Positions 17,014-25,984 of a stretch of 64,000 bases of DNA are shown one piece after another. The notes under the pieces are model-generated. The model did not search any database, was not told where the DNA came from, and was given only the letters and a program-made list of their open reading frames with translations. The stretch spans positions 124,001-188,000 of the forward strand of contig NZ_JABAEB010000010.1 in assembly GCF_012584455.1 (NCBI RefSeq). Reading direction: 5' to 3'. Position 1 is the stretch's first letter, and the number at the start of each line of letters is the position of its first letter. The stretch comes from Shewanella oncorhynchi (GTDB taxonomy: Bacteria; Pseudomonadota; Gammaproteobacteria; Enterobacterales; Shewanellaceae). A program made the position numbers and the translations under genes.

Positions 17014-17910
17014 TTACCCTAACTTGCCACTCGCCAGCTTCTCTATCAAAAATTCAATCAATACACTCACCTTAGTCGGCAAATGTTTTCGCTGTGGATA
17101 AACCGCGTAAATGTCATGTTCGGGGAGGGGATGATCTGTGAGCAAGGCTTGTAGGCGGCCTGCTTGTAAGTCGGTGTCGACCATGAAATGGGGCAGGTTG
17201 GCTATGCCTAAACCATCGAGTGTGGCTTGGTAGATGGCATCACTATTGTTGACTTGATAGTTACCGTTCGGCTGGATACGAGTTGGGCCCTGCGGGCTTA
17301 AGAAGGTCCATTCAACACCATCACGAAAATATGAGTAGAACAAACAGTTATGTTGGCTGAGTTGCTGCGGCGTTTGTGGCGCAGCGTGGCGAGCAATATA
17401 TTCGGGTGAGGCGCAAATCACACTTAAACAAGGGGCAACTTTACGGGCAATCAGGCTTGAATCTGGCAGTTCGCCGATGCGAATCGCCAGATCGAATCCG
17501 CCAGCAATTAAATCGGTTGTCTTATCATCCATCTGCATTTGTAGCTGTATTTTCGGATAACGGCGTAGAAACTCGGGGATTAAAGGGGCGATATGTAAGC
17601 GCCCAAATACCATAGGAACTGCGATGCGCAGACTGCCCTTAGGCGCTTGTTGTAGCTCAGAAATGGCGTCCAAGCCGTCTGCTGCGAGTTTAACGGCAGG
17701 ACGAACATAGTCAAAATAGCGGGCGCCCGCTTCGGTAAGGCTTAAGCTGCGAGTGGTACGGTGCAAAAGTTGAATACCCAGACTTTGTTCTAATAGGGTA
17801 ATGCGTTTACTCACCGCCGATTTACTCAGTCCAAGCTTTTGACTTGCAAGCGAAAAGCTACCGCATTCCACGACCGTGACAAAGATAGGTAATGCCGAAA
17901 AGTGCTCCAT
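17014..17910 (-). CDS. LysR-type transcriptional regulator
   Basis: 298 residues, full length for the family. The N-terminal winged HTH (FVTVVECGSFSLASQKLGLSKSAVSKRI-like region, residues ~10-38) is followed by the linker helix, LLHRTTRSLSLTEAG, and an effector-binding domain of two lobes ending at VLIEFLIEKLASGKLG. The sequence is of the common Shewanella/Proteobacteria YafC/DsdC-like group with LAIRIGELPDSSLIAR; target genes and ligand are unknown. It is divergent from yjjG, 295 bases away. Its 3' end is duplicated on the far side of hipBA. Confidence 0.93.
   Translation of the reverse strand: MEHFSALPIFVTVVECGSFSLASQKLGLSKSAVSKRITLLEQSLGIQLLHRTTRSLSLTEAGARYFDYVRPAVKLAADGLDAISELQQAPKGSLRIAVPMVFGRLHIAPLIPEFLRRYPKIQLQMQMDDKTTDLIAGGFDLAIRIGELPDSSLIARKVAPCLSVICASPEYIARHAAPQTPQQLSQHNCLFYSYFRDGVEWTFLSPQGPTRIQPNGNYQVNNSDAIYQATLDGLGIANLPHFMVDTDLQAGRLQALLTDHPLPEHDIYAVYPQRKHLPTKVSVLIEFLIEKLASGKLG
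17041..17247. repeat. Direct repeat, copy 2 (inside intact LysR gene)
   Basis: Partner of 14931-15137. The two copies are in the same orientation and reading frame, with hipBA and its operators between them. Confidence 0.92.
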
Positions 17911-18205
17911 GGTGTCCTTAGATTATCGCGTTCCCCTGCCATTATTGTTGATGATACCTCAACAGTCAGTTTTTATTATCGTGGTTATCATCGCCCTTGA
18001 TGCAAGGTAGACTAATGCACTTGCTGATTGCGGGTGTTGACTGTGAAGCCTAGTTATTTTCGCGCTCATCGCTCATGTTTATCGCTTATCTTGATTACTG
18101 CTAGGTAGTTAGCCACAGTGTTGCCGCAATCGCCGATGTACCATTCTCGATGCCACTGAACGGCATGGGATGGGTCTTAGCTATTTTGTCAGAAAGAGAG
18201 TTCCT
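17911..18205. other. Divergent gap between the LysR gene and yjjG
   Basis: 295 bases. No gene or clear hairpin seen. Site of the LysR promoter and, for an autoregulated LysR gene, its own operator; no T-N11-A palindrome could be singled out. Confidence 0.5.
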
Positions 18206-18886
18206 ATGTCCTTGCCTTACCAATGGATTTTGTTCGATGCCGATGAAACCCTATTTTATTTCGATGCCTTAAAAGGGCTTAAATTGATGTTTAGTGAGTT
18301 TGGGGTCGATTTTACCCAAGCCGATTTTGATGAGTATCAGTTAGTTAACAAACCACTTTGGGTTGATTATCAAGATGGCAAGATAACTGCCGCCGAGTTA
18401 CAAACCATACGTTTCGAGCCTTGGGCTGCCAAATTATCTGTCACGGCCATGACACTCAATAGCGCTTTTTTATCGGCAATGGCCGAAATTTGTTCACCGC
18501 TACCTGGTGCCCGCGAGTTATTAGCCGCGCTCCAAGGTAAGGCCAAATTAGGCATCATCACTAACGGTTTCACTGAGCTACAAACCGTGCGATTAGAGCG
18601 TACAGGCTTACAGCATCATTTTGATATTTTAGTGATTTCAGAAAAAGTCGGCATAGCCAAACCTGATGTTGGCATCTTCGAACATGCTTTCGAACTCATG
18701 GGCCATCCTGAGCGCGATGCTGTGCTCATGGTCGGTGATAACCCGCATTCAGATATCCAAGGCGGCATCAATGCAGGTATTCATACTTGTTGGTATAACG
18801 TCCACGGCCACGATGTACCCGCCGGTATCGCCCCGCACTATCAAGTGAGCTCGCACCAAGAGCTGCAAAAAATCCTGTTACCGTAA
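18206..18886 (+). CDS. yjjG: YjjG-type HAD pyrimidine 5'-nucleotidase
   Basis: Haloacid dehalogenase-fold phosphatase that removes phosphate from (d)UMP, dTMP and similar or damaged nucleotides. 226 residues (E. coli YjjG 225). Motif I is FDADETLFYFDAL near residue 8; motif II ITNGFTELQTVRL; Lys of motif III in VGIAKPDVGIF; motif IV MVGDNPHSDIQGG. The frame can be extended to 18170, but the conserved MSLPYQWILFDADET start at 18206 with an AGAGAG Shine-Dalgarno is preferred. Stands alone, convergent with yicC. Confidence 0.92.
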   Translation: MSLPYQWILFDADETLFYFDALKGLKLMFSEFGVDFTQADFDEYQLVNKPLWVDYQDGKITAAELQTIRFEPWAAKLSVTAMTLNSAFLSAMAEICSPLPGARELLAALQGKAKLGIITNGFTELQTVRLERTGLQHHFDILVISEKVGIAKPDVGIFEHAFELMGHPERDAVLMVGDNPHSDIQGGINAGIHTCWYNVHGHDVPAGIAPHYQVSSHQELQKILLP

Positions 18887-18982
18887 GCGGCTTATCACTG
18901 AGCCTAGTTCAGCACTTCGCACTCGATATTTTTGGCTAAGAGTGAGTGCTTTAACTGATATTCCCTCAGTGCCATAAAATAC

Positions 18983-19009
18983 AAAAAGCCCTTAAATTAA
19001 GGGCTTTTT
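18983..19009. terminator. Bidirectional terminator, yjjG/yicC
   Basis: AAAAAGCCCTTA / TAAGGGCTTTTT hairpin with A and T tails on opposite sides, so it can stop both converging genes. Confidence 0.9.
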
Positions 19010-19034
19010 GGTATCTAAAACGCGTTAACTATCA

Positions 19035-19898
19035 TTACTCAACGTTTTGGATCTGCTCGCGCATTTGCTCAATCAGCACTTTAAGTTCAACTGCGGCTGA
19101 AGTGATTTCAGTGCTGATGGATTTAGAGGCGAGTGTGTTCGATTCGCGGTTGAATTCCTGCATCATAAAATCTAAACGGCGACCTTCGCTGCCGCCTTTT
19201 TTGAGGATACGGCGAGCTTCGGCTACATGGGCTTCGAGTCTGTCCATTTCTTCGGCGACATCTTGTTTCTGAGCCAGAAGCACCATTTCTTGCTCGATGC
19301 GGGCTGGGTCGAGTTCACCTTTGATTTCTGCAAGGCGGTTGGTGAGCTTTTCGCGTTGATACAGCATTACCGTTGGCATGTGCTCGCGTACGACGGCGAT
19401 TTGCTCGCTGACTCCGTCTAAGCGGCTTAACAGCATGTCTTTGATGGCTTCACCTTCACGGCCACGGGCTTCGATGAATTGATCTATGGCTGAGTCGAAG
19501 GCTGTCATCAGATCTGCGCCGATGGCATCCATATCTTGTTCACCGCTCGCTAGTACGCCCGGCCAGCGCAGGATGTCGGTCAGATTGACATCGCCTTGTC
19601 CCGCTTCTTGCTTGAGCCAAGTGGCGGCGCCTAATAACTGTTTTGCTAGCGCTTGATTCAACTGCAGCTCGTTATTGCTGTTGTCTGCCAACTCGTAGCG
19701 CAAATTGACTTCAACTTTGCCGCGGCTTAAACGTTTACGAAGGCGGTCGCGCAGTACGGGTTCGAAGCTGCGGAATTGCTCGGGTAAACGTAGGTAAGTT
19801 TCGAGATAACGTTGATTGACTGAGCGAATTTCCCAGGAGGCAGTGCCCCATTGTGCTTTGTGCTCGATGCGAGCGTAGGCTGTCATGCTTTGGATCAT
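19035..19898 (-). CDS. yicC: YicC family endoribonuclease
   Basis: 287 residues, exactly the E. coli YicC length, beginning MIQSMTAYARIEHKAQWG and ending VLIEQMREQIQNVE. The family has been assigned endoribonuclease activity in E. coli; the physiological role is still loosely defined. N-terminal YicC domain (~1-155) and C-terminal DUF1732 domain with RRLDFMMQEFNRE. The frame extends nine codons upstream to 19925, but conservation sets the start at 19898. Divergent from rph. Confidence 0.95.
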   Translation of the reverse strand: MIQSMTAYARIEHKAQWGTASWEIRSVNQRYLETYLRLPEQFRSFEPVLRDRLRKRLSRGKVEVNLRYELADNSNNELQLNQALAKQLLGAATWLKQEAGQGDVNLTDILRWPGVLASGEQDMDAIGADLMTAFDSAIDQFIEARGREGEAIKDMLLSRLDGVSEQIAVVREHMPTVMLYQREKLTNRLAEIKGELDPARIEQEMVLLAQKQDVAEEMDRLEAHVAEARRILKKGGSEGRRLDFMMQEFNRESNTLASKSISTEITSAAVELKVLIEQMREQIQNVE

Positions 19899-20107
19899 GG
19901 GTTGTCCTAATGGTGTAATCGTCATAATGAGAGGCGATTATAGAGTCAATGGCTTTAGGATTAAAGGCATACCGCCAATAGCGACCGGGATTAGGTGTTT
20001 GTGTGATGAGTTTGCCAGAGAATCACCCTAAGCATGGCATCCTAAGGCTCAAGCCCTTATAATATGCAGCCAAAATCGGTCAATGACTCAGAATACAGGA
20101 ATCTCGC

Positions 20108-20821
20108 ATGCGTCCAAGTAACAGAACGCCAGCACAAACTCGTCCCATCACTATCACTCGCCAGTTTACGGCCCATGCCGAAGGTTCTGTGTTAGTGGAA
20201 TTTGGCGAAACGAAAGTGCTTTGTACCGCCAGTTTTACTGAAGGTGTGCCACGTTTCCTTAAAGGTCAGGGTCAAGGCTGGGTGACGGCGGAATACGGCA
20301 TGTTGCCACGTTCGACCCATAGCCGTATGGATCGTGAAGCCGCTCGCGGTAAGCAATCTGGCCGTACGCAAGAAATTCAACGTCTTATCGGTCGTGCCCT
20401 ACGCGCCTGTGTGGATATGAAAGCCCTAGGCGAAAACACTATCGTGATCGACTGTGATGTGATCCAAGCTGACGGTGGCACACGCACTGCCTCTATCACT
20501 GGCGCCTGTGTGGCCTTAGTGGATGCGTTGAACTGGGCGCGTGGTAAAGGCATCATTAAATCTAACCCGCTGAAATTCCTTATCGCTGCTGTCAGCGTCG
20601 GTATTTACAAGGGTGAAGCGATAAGCGATCTAGAATATATCGAAGACAGCGCCGCTGAAACTGACATGAACGTGGTGATGACAGAAACGGGCAAGATCAT
20701 CGAAATTCAAGGCACCGCCGAAGGCGAGCCATTCAGCCACGAAGAATTACTTGAACTGTTGGCATTGGCGAAGAACAGTATTCGTGAAATCGTCGATGTG
20801 CAGAAAGCCGCACTGAACTAA
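20108..20821 (+). CDS. rph: Ribonuclease PH
   Basis: Phosphate-dependent 3'-5' exoribonuclease that trims tRNA 3' ends. 237 residues (E. coli 238), opening MRPSNRTPAQTRPITITR; contains GWVTAEYGMLPRSTHSR and the phosphate-site region SGRTQEIQRLIGRALR. The reading frame is intact, unlike the frameshifted gene of E. coli K-12. A TATAAT lies at 20058-20063. It precedes pyrE with a hairpin between, the conserved rph-pyrE arrangement. Confidence 0.97.
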   Translation: MRPSNRTPAQTRPITITRQFTAHAEGSVLVEFGETKVLCTASFTEGVPRFLKGQGQGWVTAEYGMLPRSTHSRMDREAARGKQSGRTQEIQRLIGRALRACVDMKALGENTIVIDCDVIQADGGTRTASITGACVALVDALNWARGKGIIKSNPLKFLIAAVSVGIYKGEAISDLEYIEDSAAETDMNVVMTETGKIIEIQGTAEGEPFSHEELLELLALAKNSIREIVDVQKAALN

Positions 20822-20834
20822 TATTGTGGTGATG

Positions 20835-20873
20835 AAAAAGCCCCGTCATGTTATAGAGTGCGGGGCTTTTTAT
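20835..20873 (+). terminator. Hairpin between rph and pyrE, possible pyrE attenuator
   Basis: AAAAAGCCCCG, a 15-base loop, then CGGGGCTTTTTA. It begins 14 bases after the rph stop codon. In E. coli a hairpin at this place is the UTP-sensitive pyrE attenuator; the same use here is inferred from position. Confidence 0.8.
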
Positions 20874-20984
20874 TAACTGCAGCTTTTTATCTGCAGCAAG
20901 ATGCTAGTGTAGTGCAAGCCCTGTACCGAATAAAAATTACCAATAATAAAAAACCAATAAAAGACAAAGTCGTAAGGAGATATT

Positions 20985-21626
20985 GTGAAAGCTTATCAAC
21001 GTGAGTTTATTGAATTTGCCCTAGAACGTCAGGTGTTGCGATTTGGCGAATTTACCCTTAAATCGGGCCGTATCAGTCCTTATTTCTTCAATGCGGGTTT
21101 GTTCAATACTGGCCGTGATTTAGCGCGTCTGGGCCGTTTTTATGCCGCTGCGTTAGTGGATTCAGGTATTGATTACGACTTGCTGTTTGGCCCTGCTTAC
21201 AAAGGTATTCCGATTGCGACCACTACAGCAGTTGCCCTGTGTGAACACCACGATATCGATATCCCTTACTGCTTTAACCGCAAAGAGAAAAAAGATCACG
21301 GCGAAGGTGGCAGCTTAGTCGGAAGCGAGCTGAAAGGCCGCGTTATGTTGGTGGATGATGTGATCACCGCAGGTACTGCAATTCGTGAGTCGATGGAAAT
21401 CATCGAAGCCCATAAGGCACAATTAGCCGGTGTGTTGATTGCTTTAGACAGGCAAGAGAAAGGCAAGGGCGAGTTATCGGCCATCCAAGAAGTTGAGCGT
21501 GATTTTGGTTGTGGCATAGTGGCAATTATTAAACTCGCCGACCTAATCAGTTATCTGTCTGAAAAGCCAGGGATGGAAGTGCAACTTGCCGCCGTGAGCC
21601 AGTACCGCGAGCAATACGGGATTTAA
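20985..21626 (+). CDS. pyrE: Orotate phosphoribosyltransferase
   Basis: Fifth step of UMP synthesis: orotate plus PRPP gives OMP. 213 residues, same as E. coli. The PRPP-binding motif VMLVDDVITAGTAIRES is near residue 120, with the catalytic loop lysines in FNRKEKKDHGEGG before it. Start ATG at 20985? The coded start is GTG 20985 behind AAGGAGAT. Likely read through from rph subject to the hairpin upstream. Confidence 0.96.
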   Translation: MKAYQREFIEFALERQVLRFGEFTLKSGRISPYFFNAGLFNTGRDLARLGRFYAAALVDSGIDYDLLFGPAYKGIPIATTTAVALCEHHDIDIPYCFNRKEKKDHGEGGSLVGSELKGRVMLVDDVITAGTAIRESMEIIEAHKAQLAGVLIALDRQEKGKGELSAIQEVERDFGCGIVAIIKLADLISYLSEKPGMEVQLAAVSQYREQYGI

Positions 21627-21746
21627 GTCTAGTGTTTGGCCGCTGGTATTGATCAAGCGGCTATCGCAGGTTTGGTGAAATCAGTTAATCAGCCAGCATT
21701 GATCTTAGCTAGGTTGAGAAGGGTTTGATTGAGTGGGTATGAAAAC

Positions 21747-21789
21747 AAAAAACGCTGCGATTCTATAGAAGGAATCGCAGCGTTTTTTT
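21747..21789. terminator. Terminator after pyrE, also facing folE
   Basis: Perfect 17-bp stem (AAAAAACGCTGCGATTC and its complement) with an 8-base loop and T-run; A-tract on the other side lets it serve folE on the minus strand as well. Confidence 0.92.
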
Positions 21790-21852
21790 ATTGAGCTGTA
21801 TTGATTGCTATTGATTTCGACACGTTTTAAATAGCGTTAAGTTTCAATACAT

Positions 21853-22503
21853 TTATTTGGACTGGTGCAAAAACTCGGCGCGGGTCGCGGGGTTAGATTT
21901 GAAAATACCACCCAGCGCTGTGGTAGTGGTCGAACTGGTGGAGTCCATCACGCCACGGGATTTTACACAGTAATGCACGGCATCCATTTTAACGGCAACG
22001 TCTTTGGTTTCGAGTAAGGTTTGCAGCGCGACTAACACTTGCTGAGTCAAACGCTCTTGTACCTGAGGGCGTTGAGCAAAGAAACGCACAATACGGTTAA
22101 TCTTTGATAAACCAATGATTTTTTTGCGTGGTAGATAAGCTATGGTGGCTGTGCCATCGATCGTCACTAAATGGTGTTCGCAGGTGCTGGTGAGGCTAAT
22201 GTCTTGCACTCGCACCATTTCATCGAAGCCCATCTTATTGTCGATAACCGTGATCTTAGGGAAGTTCGCATAATCTAAGCCGGAGAAGATTTCATCGACG
22301 TACATTTTAGCAATGCGGCGCGGCGTATCGGCAAGGCTATCGTCTGACAGATCCAATGACATTAATGTCAGGATTTCTTTCATATGATGTTCAATCTTGT
22401 CTTTACGTTCTTCACTGCTGTAAACGCTTGGGAGCATTGGGGTTTCAAGTCCACGTTCTAATAACGCGGCTTGTACTTTTACTGCTGCTTCACTTAATGC
22501 CAT
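21853..22503 (-). CDS. folE: GTP cyclohydrolase I
   Basis: Converts GTP to dihydroneopterin triphosphate, first step of folate synthesis. 216 residues. Zn ligands are seen in [10 protein letters not shown] and [29 protein letters not shown] and [18 protein letters not shown] are near identical to E. coli. A GTG four codons upstream (22515) is open, but GGAGG sits just before the ATG at 22503 and decides the start. Single gene. Confidence 0.95.
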
Positions 22504-22682
22504 CTTATCCTCCACTACGTCGTAGCGGCTATAACAGAAAACCTATGCTGATCATCGTGTAGTACTAGGGCTGTTCAGCATCAGATACAAATTATTGTTA
22601 TTCTCGCTAGGGCAAGAATAGGGGGAGGAGGATAGCGCGAATTGCAGACAATTCATACCGAAAAACGCGCATAGGCCATATG

Positions 22683-22716
22683 AAAAAGCCGATAGTCCTT
22701 ATCGGATATCGGCTTT
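22683..22716 (-). terminator. Terminator of the S9 peptidase gene
   Basis: AAAGCCGATA / TATCGGCTTT arms with a 12-base loop; on the minus strand it is followed by five T. Confidence 0.8.
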
Positions 22717-22773
22717 AAATCTGCCACTGCCAATCGAGTTTAGCCTAGTAGTGTCGGCAAGTTTGAGTCAATT

Positions 22774-24762
22774 CTAAAGTTTCAGATTGGTTTTTAGGAA
22801 ACTGAGCATTTGTTCATAGTATTTCGCTCTATGCTCATCGTTATAAAAACCGTGGCCTTCATTGTCCATCACCAGTTTTTGGTAAGGATAATTGTGAGCT
22901 TTTAGGCCTTTTTCGAGGGATTCGAGTTGTTCAATTGGCGCTCGCTCATCTTCACCACCATGCACCAATAGTATGTTTGCTTTGAGTTTATCGACGTTTT
23001 CAGAAGGAGACATTGCTTTAAGTACCGCTTTATCTTGGCCAAGCACATCCTTGAGATAGCTAGTACCAGAACGGCTGTTGGCGACATCGCCTTCATTAAA
23101 CATCAATTCAAGATCATATACGCCAGCTACACCTATGGCGCATTTAAACATATCTGGCGCAAGCACAGCGCTCTGCAAGGCGCTGTACCCACCAAAACTG
23201 CCGCCAACAATACAGATGCGTTCCTTATCGGCAAAACCTTGGTCAATAACGTACTGGGTTGCGTCGATAATGTCGTGCTGAATATCTGAGCCCCATTTTT
23301 GATAGCCTGCGCGTTCAAATTGATCGCCATATCCACCTGAGCCACGGAAGTTGACCTGTAGAACGGCTATGCCTTGGCTTGCTAGAAATTGGTTTTGTGG
23401 GTCAAAGCCCCACCAGTCACGGATACCGTGTGGACCACCGTGTGGATTGACGACTAAGGGTAGGTTTTTAGCTTCTTTACCAAAGGGGAGCGTTAGATAC
23501 CCATGGAGTTGTTTACCATCACGGCTGGTGAAACTGATGGGTTTAACATCAGCCATTTGCTCTGGGTCGAGCCATTTTTTAGCGGCGGCTAGATATTCAA
23601 GTTTTAGTTTTTTCGTATCAAATATGTAGTAATCGCCAGGGTTTCGATCGTTAAACGCAAGTACGACGAATTTTTCAGCATCTCGGGTTTCGCTAACAAT
23701 TCGTACTTGGTGACCGGGGAGAGCACCCAGCAGATCTTTTAGCAATTTAGCGTGCGAATCCTCATTATCGACAAAGGCATAACTTGGGTAACCATTTTCA
23801 AACTCGACGGCGTAAAGTTGTTTATTGGTGCCGTTAATCCAAAAGTTGCTAGGGTCAACGTTTTCATCCTGAATGATTTCAGTTTTATCGCCCGTTTCGA
23901 GATTAATTTTATAAACCCCTAAGGTTTCACCTTGGGAGCGTCCCGCTGCATAAATCGTATTTTTGTCATCGGCAAAGGAGAGTGGTTTAAAGTCAGTTAG
24001 ACCTAGGTTGAGTTTGTCAGTATTTATCCAGTTACCGTCTTTGCGATAGAAGACTTTAGTGATGTTTTGTTTGTCTTCACCTGCAACGAAGCGAACCTCT
24101 CCATCATGGTCTGTCATAAAGCGAGCTTGGCCAATAGGTGAGCCTGTGATGCGTTTGCGTGTGCCATTGAACAAGTCTACGCGATAGACATCTTGTGATA
24201 GTTCAAAGTCAAGATTGATCCTATCATTCCATGGAATAGCATTAACTAACATGTAGCGTTCATCATCTGGCAGAGGATCGAGGATAAATGCGCTTGCCCG
24301 CATAGGGGTGTTTTTCTTGATATTTGAACCTGTTTGTTGCTCGCCACTCTCGAAACCGAATAGATACGCTTTTCGTGAACCATCGGCATTTACCGCCATC
24401 AATTCACCGTAGTAGATAGGTGTGTCTTGCCAGCCTTTTAGGTATTCTTTTGCCAGTACCAGTCGCTCACTGTTGGCCCATTCATAGTCGCCGACTTGAG
24501 CATTACCGGGAAAACGTATCGCATTGAGGAGTTTTTTGGTTTGGGTATCTAAGACTAAGAGAACGTTTTTACCTTCGACACTTGTGATAGCGCTTAAGTA
24601 TTTACCAGTAGGCGATATTTTTACATCCGAGTACTCATCACCTTTGCTGAATAACTGTGCTTGCGATAACGCATTCGCGTTGGAGCTATTGGCTGCAAAG
24701 GTAGATATTGGAAGTATTGGTAAGCAAAGTGTCGCCAACATGGCTAATCGGAAGAGTTTCAT
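22774..24762 (-). CDS. Secreted S9-family peptidase (prolyl oligopeptidase/acylaminoacyl type)
   Basis: Predicted periplasmic or outer serine peptidase. 662 residues: a signal peptide (MKLFRLAMLATLCLPILPISTFA, cleaved near Ala24), a beta-propeller of WD-like repeats to about residue 400, then an alpha/beta hydrolase domain. The nucleophile Ser is in GGSFGGYSA (about residue 522), the Asp in HGGEDERAPIEQ and the His in NEGHGFYND. The start at 24762 has an AAGGATG Shine-Dalgarno; the frame is open seven codons further. Shewanella genomes carry several such peptidases, in keeping with peptide use. Substrate unknown. Confidence 0.9.
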   Translation of the reverse strand: MKLFRLAMLATLCLPILPISTFAANSSNANALSQAQLFSKGDEYSDVKISPTGKYLSAITSVEGKNVLLVLDTQTKKLLNAIRFPGNAQVGDYEWANSERLVLAKEYLKGWQDTPIYYGELMAVNADGSRKAYLFGFESGEQQTGSNIKKNTPMRASAFILDPLPDDERYMLVNAIPWNDRINLDFELSQDVYRVDLFNGTRKRITGSPIGQARFMTDHDGEVRFVAGEDKQNITKVFYRKDGNWINTDKLNLGLTDFKPLSFADDKNTIYAAGRSQGETLGVYKINLETGDKTEIIQDENVDPSNFWINGTNKQLYAVEFENGYPSYAFVDNEDSHAKLLKDLLGALPGHQVRIVSETRDAEKFVVLAFNDRNPGDYYIFDTKKLKLEYLAAAKKWLDPEQMADVKPISFTSRDGKQLHGYLTLPFGKEAKNLPLVVNPHGGPHGIRDWWGFDPQNQFLASQGIAVLQVNFRGSGGYGDQFERAGYQKWGSDIQHDIIDATQYVIDQGFADKERICIVGGSFGGYSALQSAVLAPDMFKCAIGVAGVYDLELMFNEGDVANSRSGTSYLKDVLGQDKAVLKAMSPSENVDKLKANILLVHGGEDERAPIEQLESLEKGLKAHNYPYQKLVMDNEGHGFYNDEHRAKYYEQMLSFLKTNLKL

Positions 24763-24855
24763 CTGACATCCTTGTAAAATCATTGTGTTTTTTGTTCTTA
24801 AAATGTTTTTCGAGGATAAAACAAAAGATGGAGCGAAACAAGGAAGGAATATCGA

Positions 24856-24884
24856 AAATAAAGGACGATAGTTACCGTCCTTTA
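24856..24884 (-). terminator. Terminator after slmA
   Basis: AAAGGACG / CGTCCTTT arms with 8-base loop, followed on the minus strand by ATTTT; 14 bases after the slmA stop codon. Confidence 0.75.
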
Positions 24885-24897
24885 TGTTGAAAAATCA

Positions 24898-25491
24898 TTA
24901 GCTTTGTAAAAGTTGGTGCTGGATAAAACGCCACTGTTCATCGAAGTGTGTCGTCGGTTTGAGTTTGAATTCACTTCGTACAAATTGGGCGATGCGGCCT
25001 TCGGCAAAGGCTAACAGTAAATTGGCTAATATGGCTTCGTCTAAGTTGAAGCCTTTACCTTCTCGTAGGGTTTTTTCCCGTAAAATTTGCTTTAACTGGG
25101 TTTCAATTTTGGCAAATAAGTTACCAATACGACTTCGCAGGCGTTCATTTTCACCGAGTAGAGCATCACCGTTGAGAACGCGGGAAATTCCTGGGTTACG
25201 CTCGGCAAAGATCAGCAGCAGTTGCAGTACCAACTGGCAGCGCTTCATGGTGTCTTTTTCGTCATCCATGATTAAATTGATGCGCGACAATAACGACTCT
25301 TCGATAAATTCGATTAGGCCTTCGAACATCCGCGCTTTACTCGGGAAGTGGCGATACAGTGCGGCTTCCGATACACCGACTTCTGAGGCCAGTTTCGCTG
25401 TGGTGATCCTTTGTCCTGGGTTGGTTTCTAGCATCTGCGCTAGACATTGCAGAATGTGTTCACGACGATTAATTTTTGGGCTTACAGCCAT
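24898..25491 (-). CDS. slmA: Nucleoid occlusion factor SlmA
   Basis: TetR-fold DNA-binding protein that blocks FtsZ assembly over unsegregated nucleoid DNA. 197 residues (E. coli 198). The HTH is TTAKLASEVGVSEAALYRHF, residues ~29-48; the C-terminal half, with LLQLLLIFAERNPGISRVLNG-like helices, matches SlmA rather than a drug-efflux TetR. Last gene of coaBC-dut-slmA, 34 bases after dut. Its target protein, FtsZ, is coded at 61044 in this window. Confidence 0.96.
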   Translation of the reverse strand: MAVSPKINRREHILQCLAQMLETNPGQRITTAKLASEVGVSEAALYRHFPSKARMFEGLIEFIEESLLSRINLIMDDEKDTMKRCQLVLQLLLIFAERNPGISRVLNGDALLGENERLRSRIGNLFAKIETQLKQILREKTLREGKGFNLDEAILANLLLAFAEGRIAQFVRSEFKLKPTTHFDEQWRFIQHQLLQS

Positions 25492-25525
25492 TGCAGTATC
25501 CTTGGCTCAATAACGACTTAGGGGA

Positions 25526-25984
25526 TTATTTAGTGCCTGAATGGCCAAATCCGCCTTCACCACGGTCTGAGCTGTCGAACTCATCAACGAGTTTGAATTG
25601 TGCTTGTACCACAGGAACAAACACCAGTTGCGCGAGACGATCGCCCATTTCTAAGGTGAATGGACTGTCACCACGATTCCAACAAGATACCATTAAGGGG
25701 CCTTGGTAATCTGAATCTATGAGTCCGACTAGATTCCCCAGTACGATACCGTGTTTATGGCCCAGGCCTGAGCGCGGTAAAATCACCGCTGCAAGTCCTG
25801 GGTCGGCCACATGAATGGCAATCCCCGTTGGAATAAGCACGGTTTCACCCGGTGCTATGGTCAAAGTCGTGTCGATCATGGCACGAAGATCCATGCCTGC
25901 ACTGCCCGGCGTGGCGTAGGCAGGTAAAGGAAATTCTGAGCCGATACGGGAGTCGAGAATTTTTAATTCAATCGGTGTTTTCAT
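25526..25984 (-). CDS. dut: dUTP diphosphatase
   Basis: Hydrolyses dUTP to dUMP, keeping uracil out of DNA and giving the precursor of dTMP. 152 residues (E. coli 151-152). The trimeric dUTPase motifs are seen: PGSAGMDLRA, LPRSGLGHKHGI, GLIDSDYQGPL and the flexible C-terminal RGEGGFGHSGTK, which closes the active site. Starts within the end of coaBC (ATGA overlap), so translation is coupled. Confidence 0.97.
   Translation of the reverse strand: MKTPIELKILDSRIGSEFPLPAYATPGSAGMDLRAMIDTTLTIAPGETVLIPTGIAIHVADPGLAAVILPRSGLGHKHGIVLGNLVGLIDSDYQGPLMVSCWNRGDSPFTLEMGDRLAQLVFVPVVQAQFKLVDEFDSSDRGEGGFGHSGTK

Noticed and set aside
8117..17910. Prophage, transposon or integron carrying the accessory genes
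   Set aside because: No integrase, transposase, terminal inverted repeat or tRNA was found; only the LysR repeat marks a junction.
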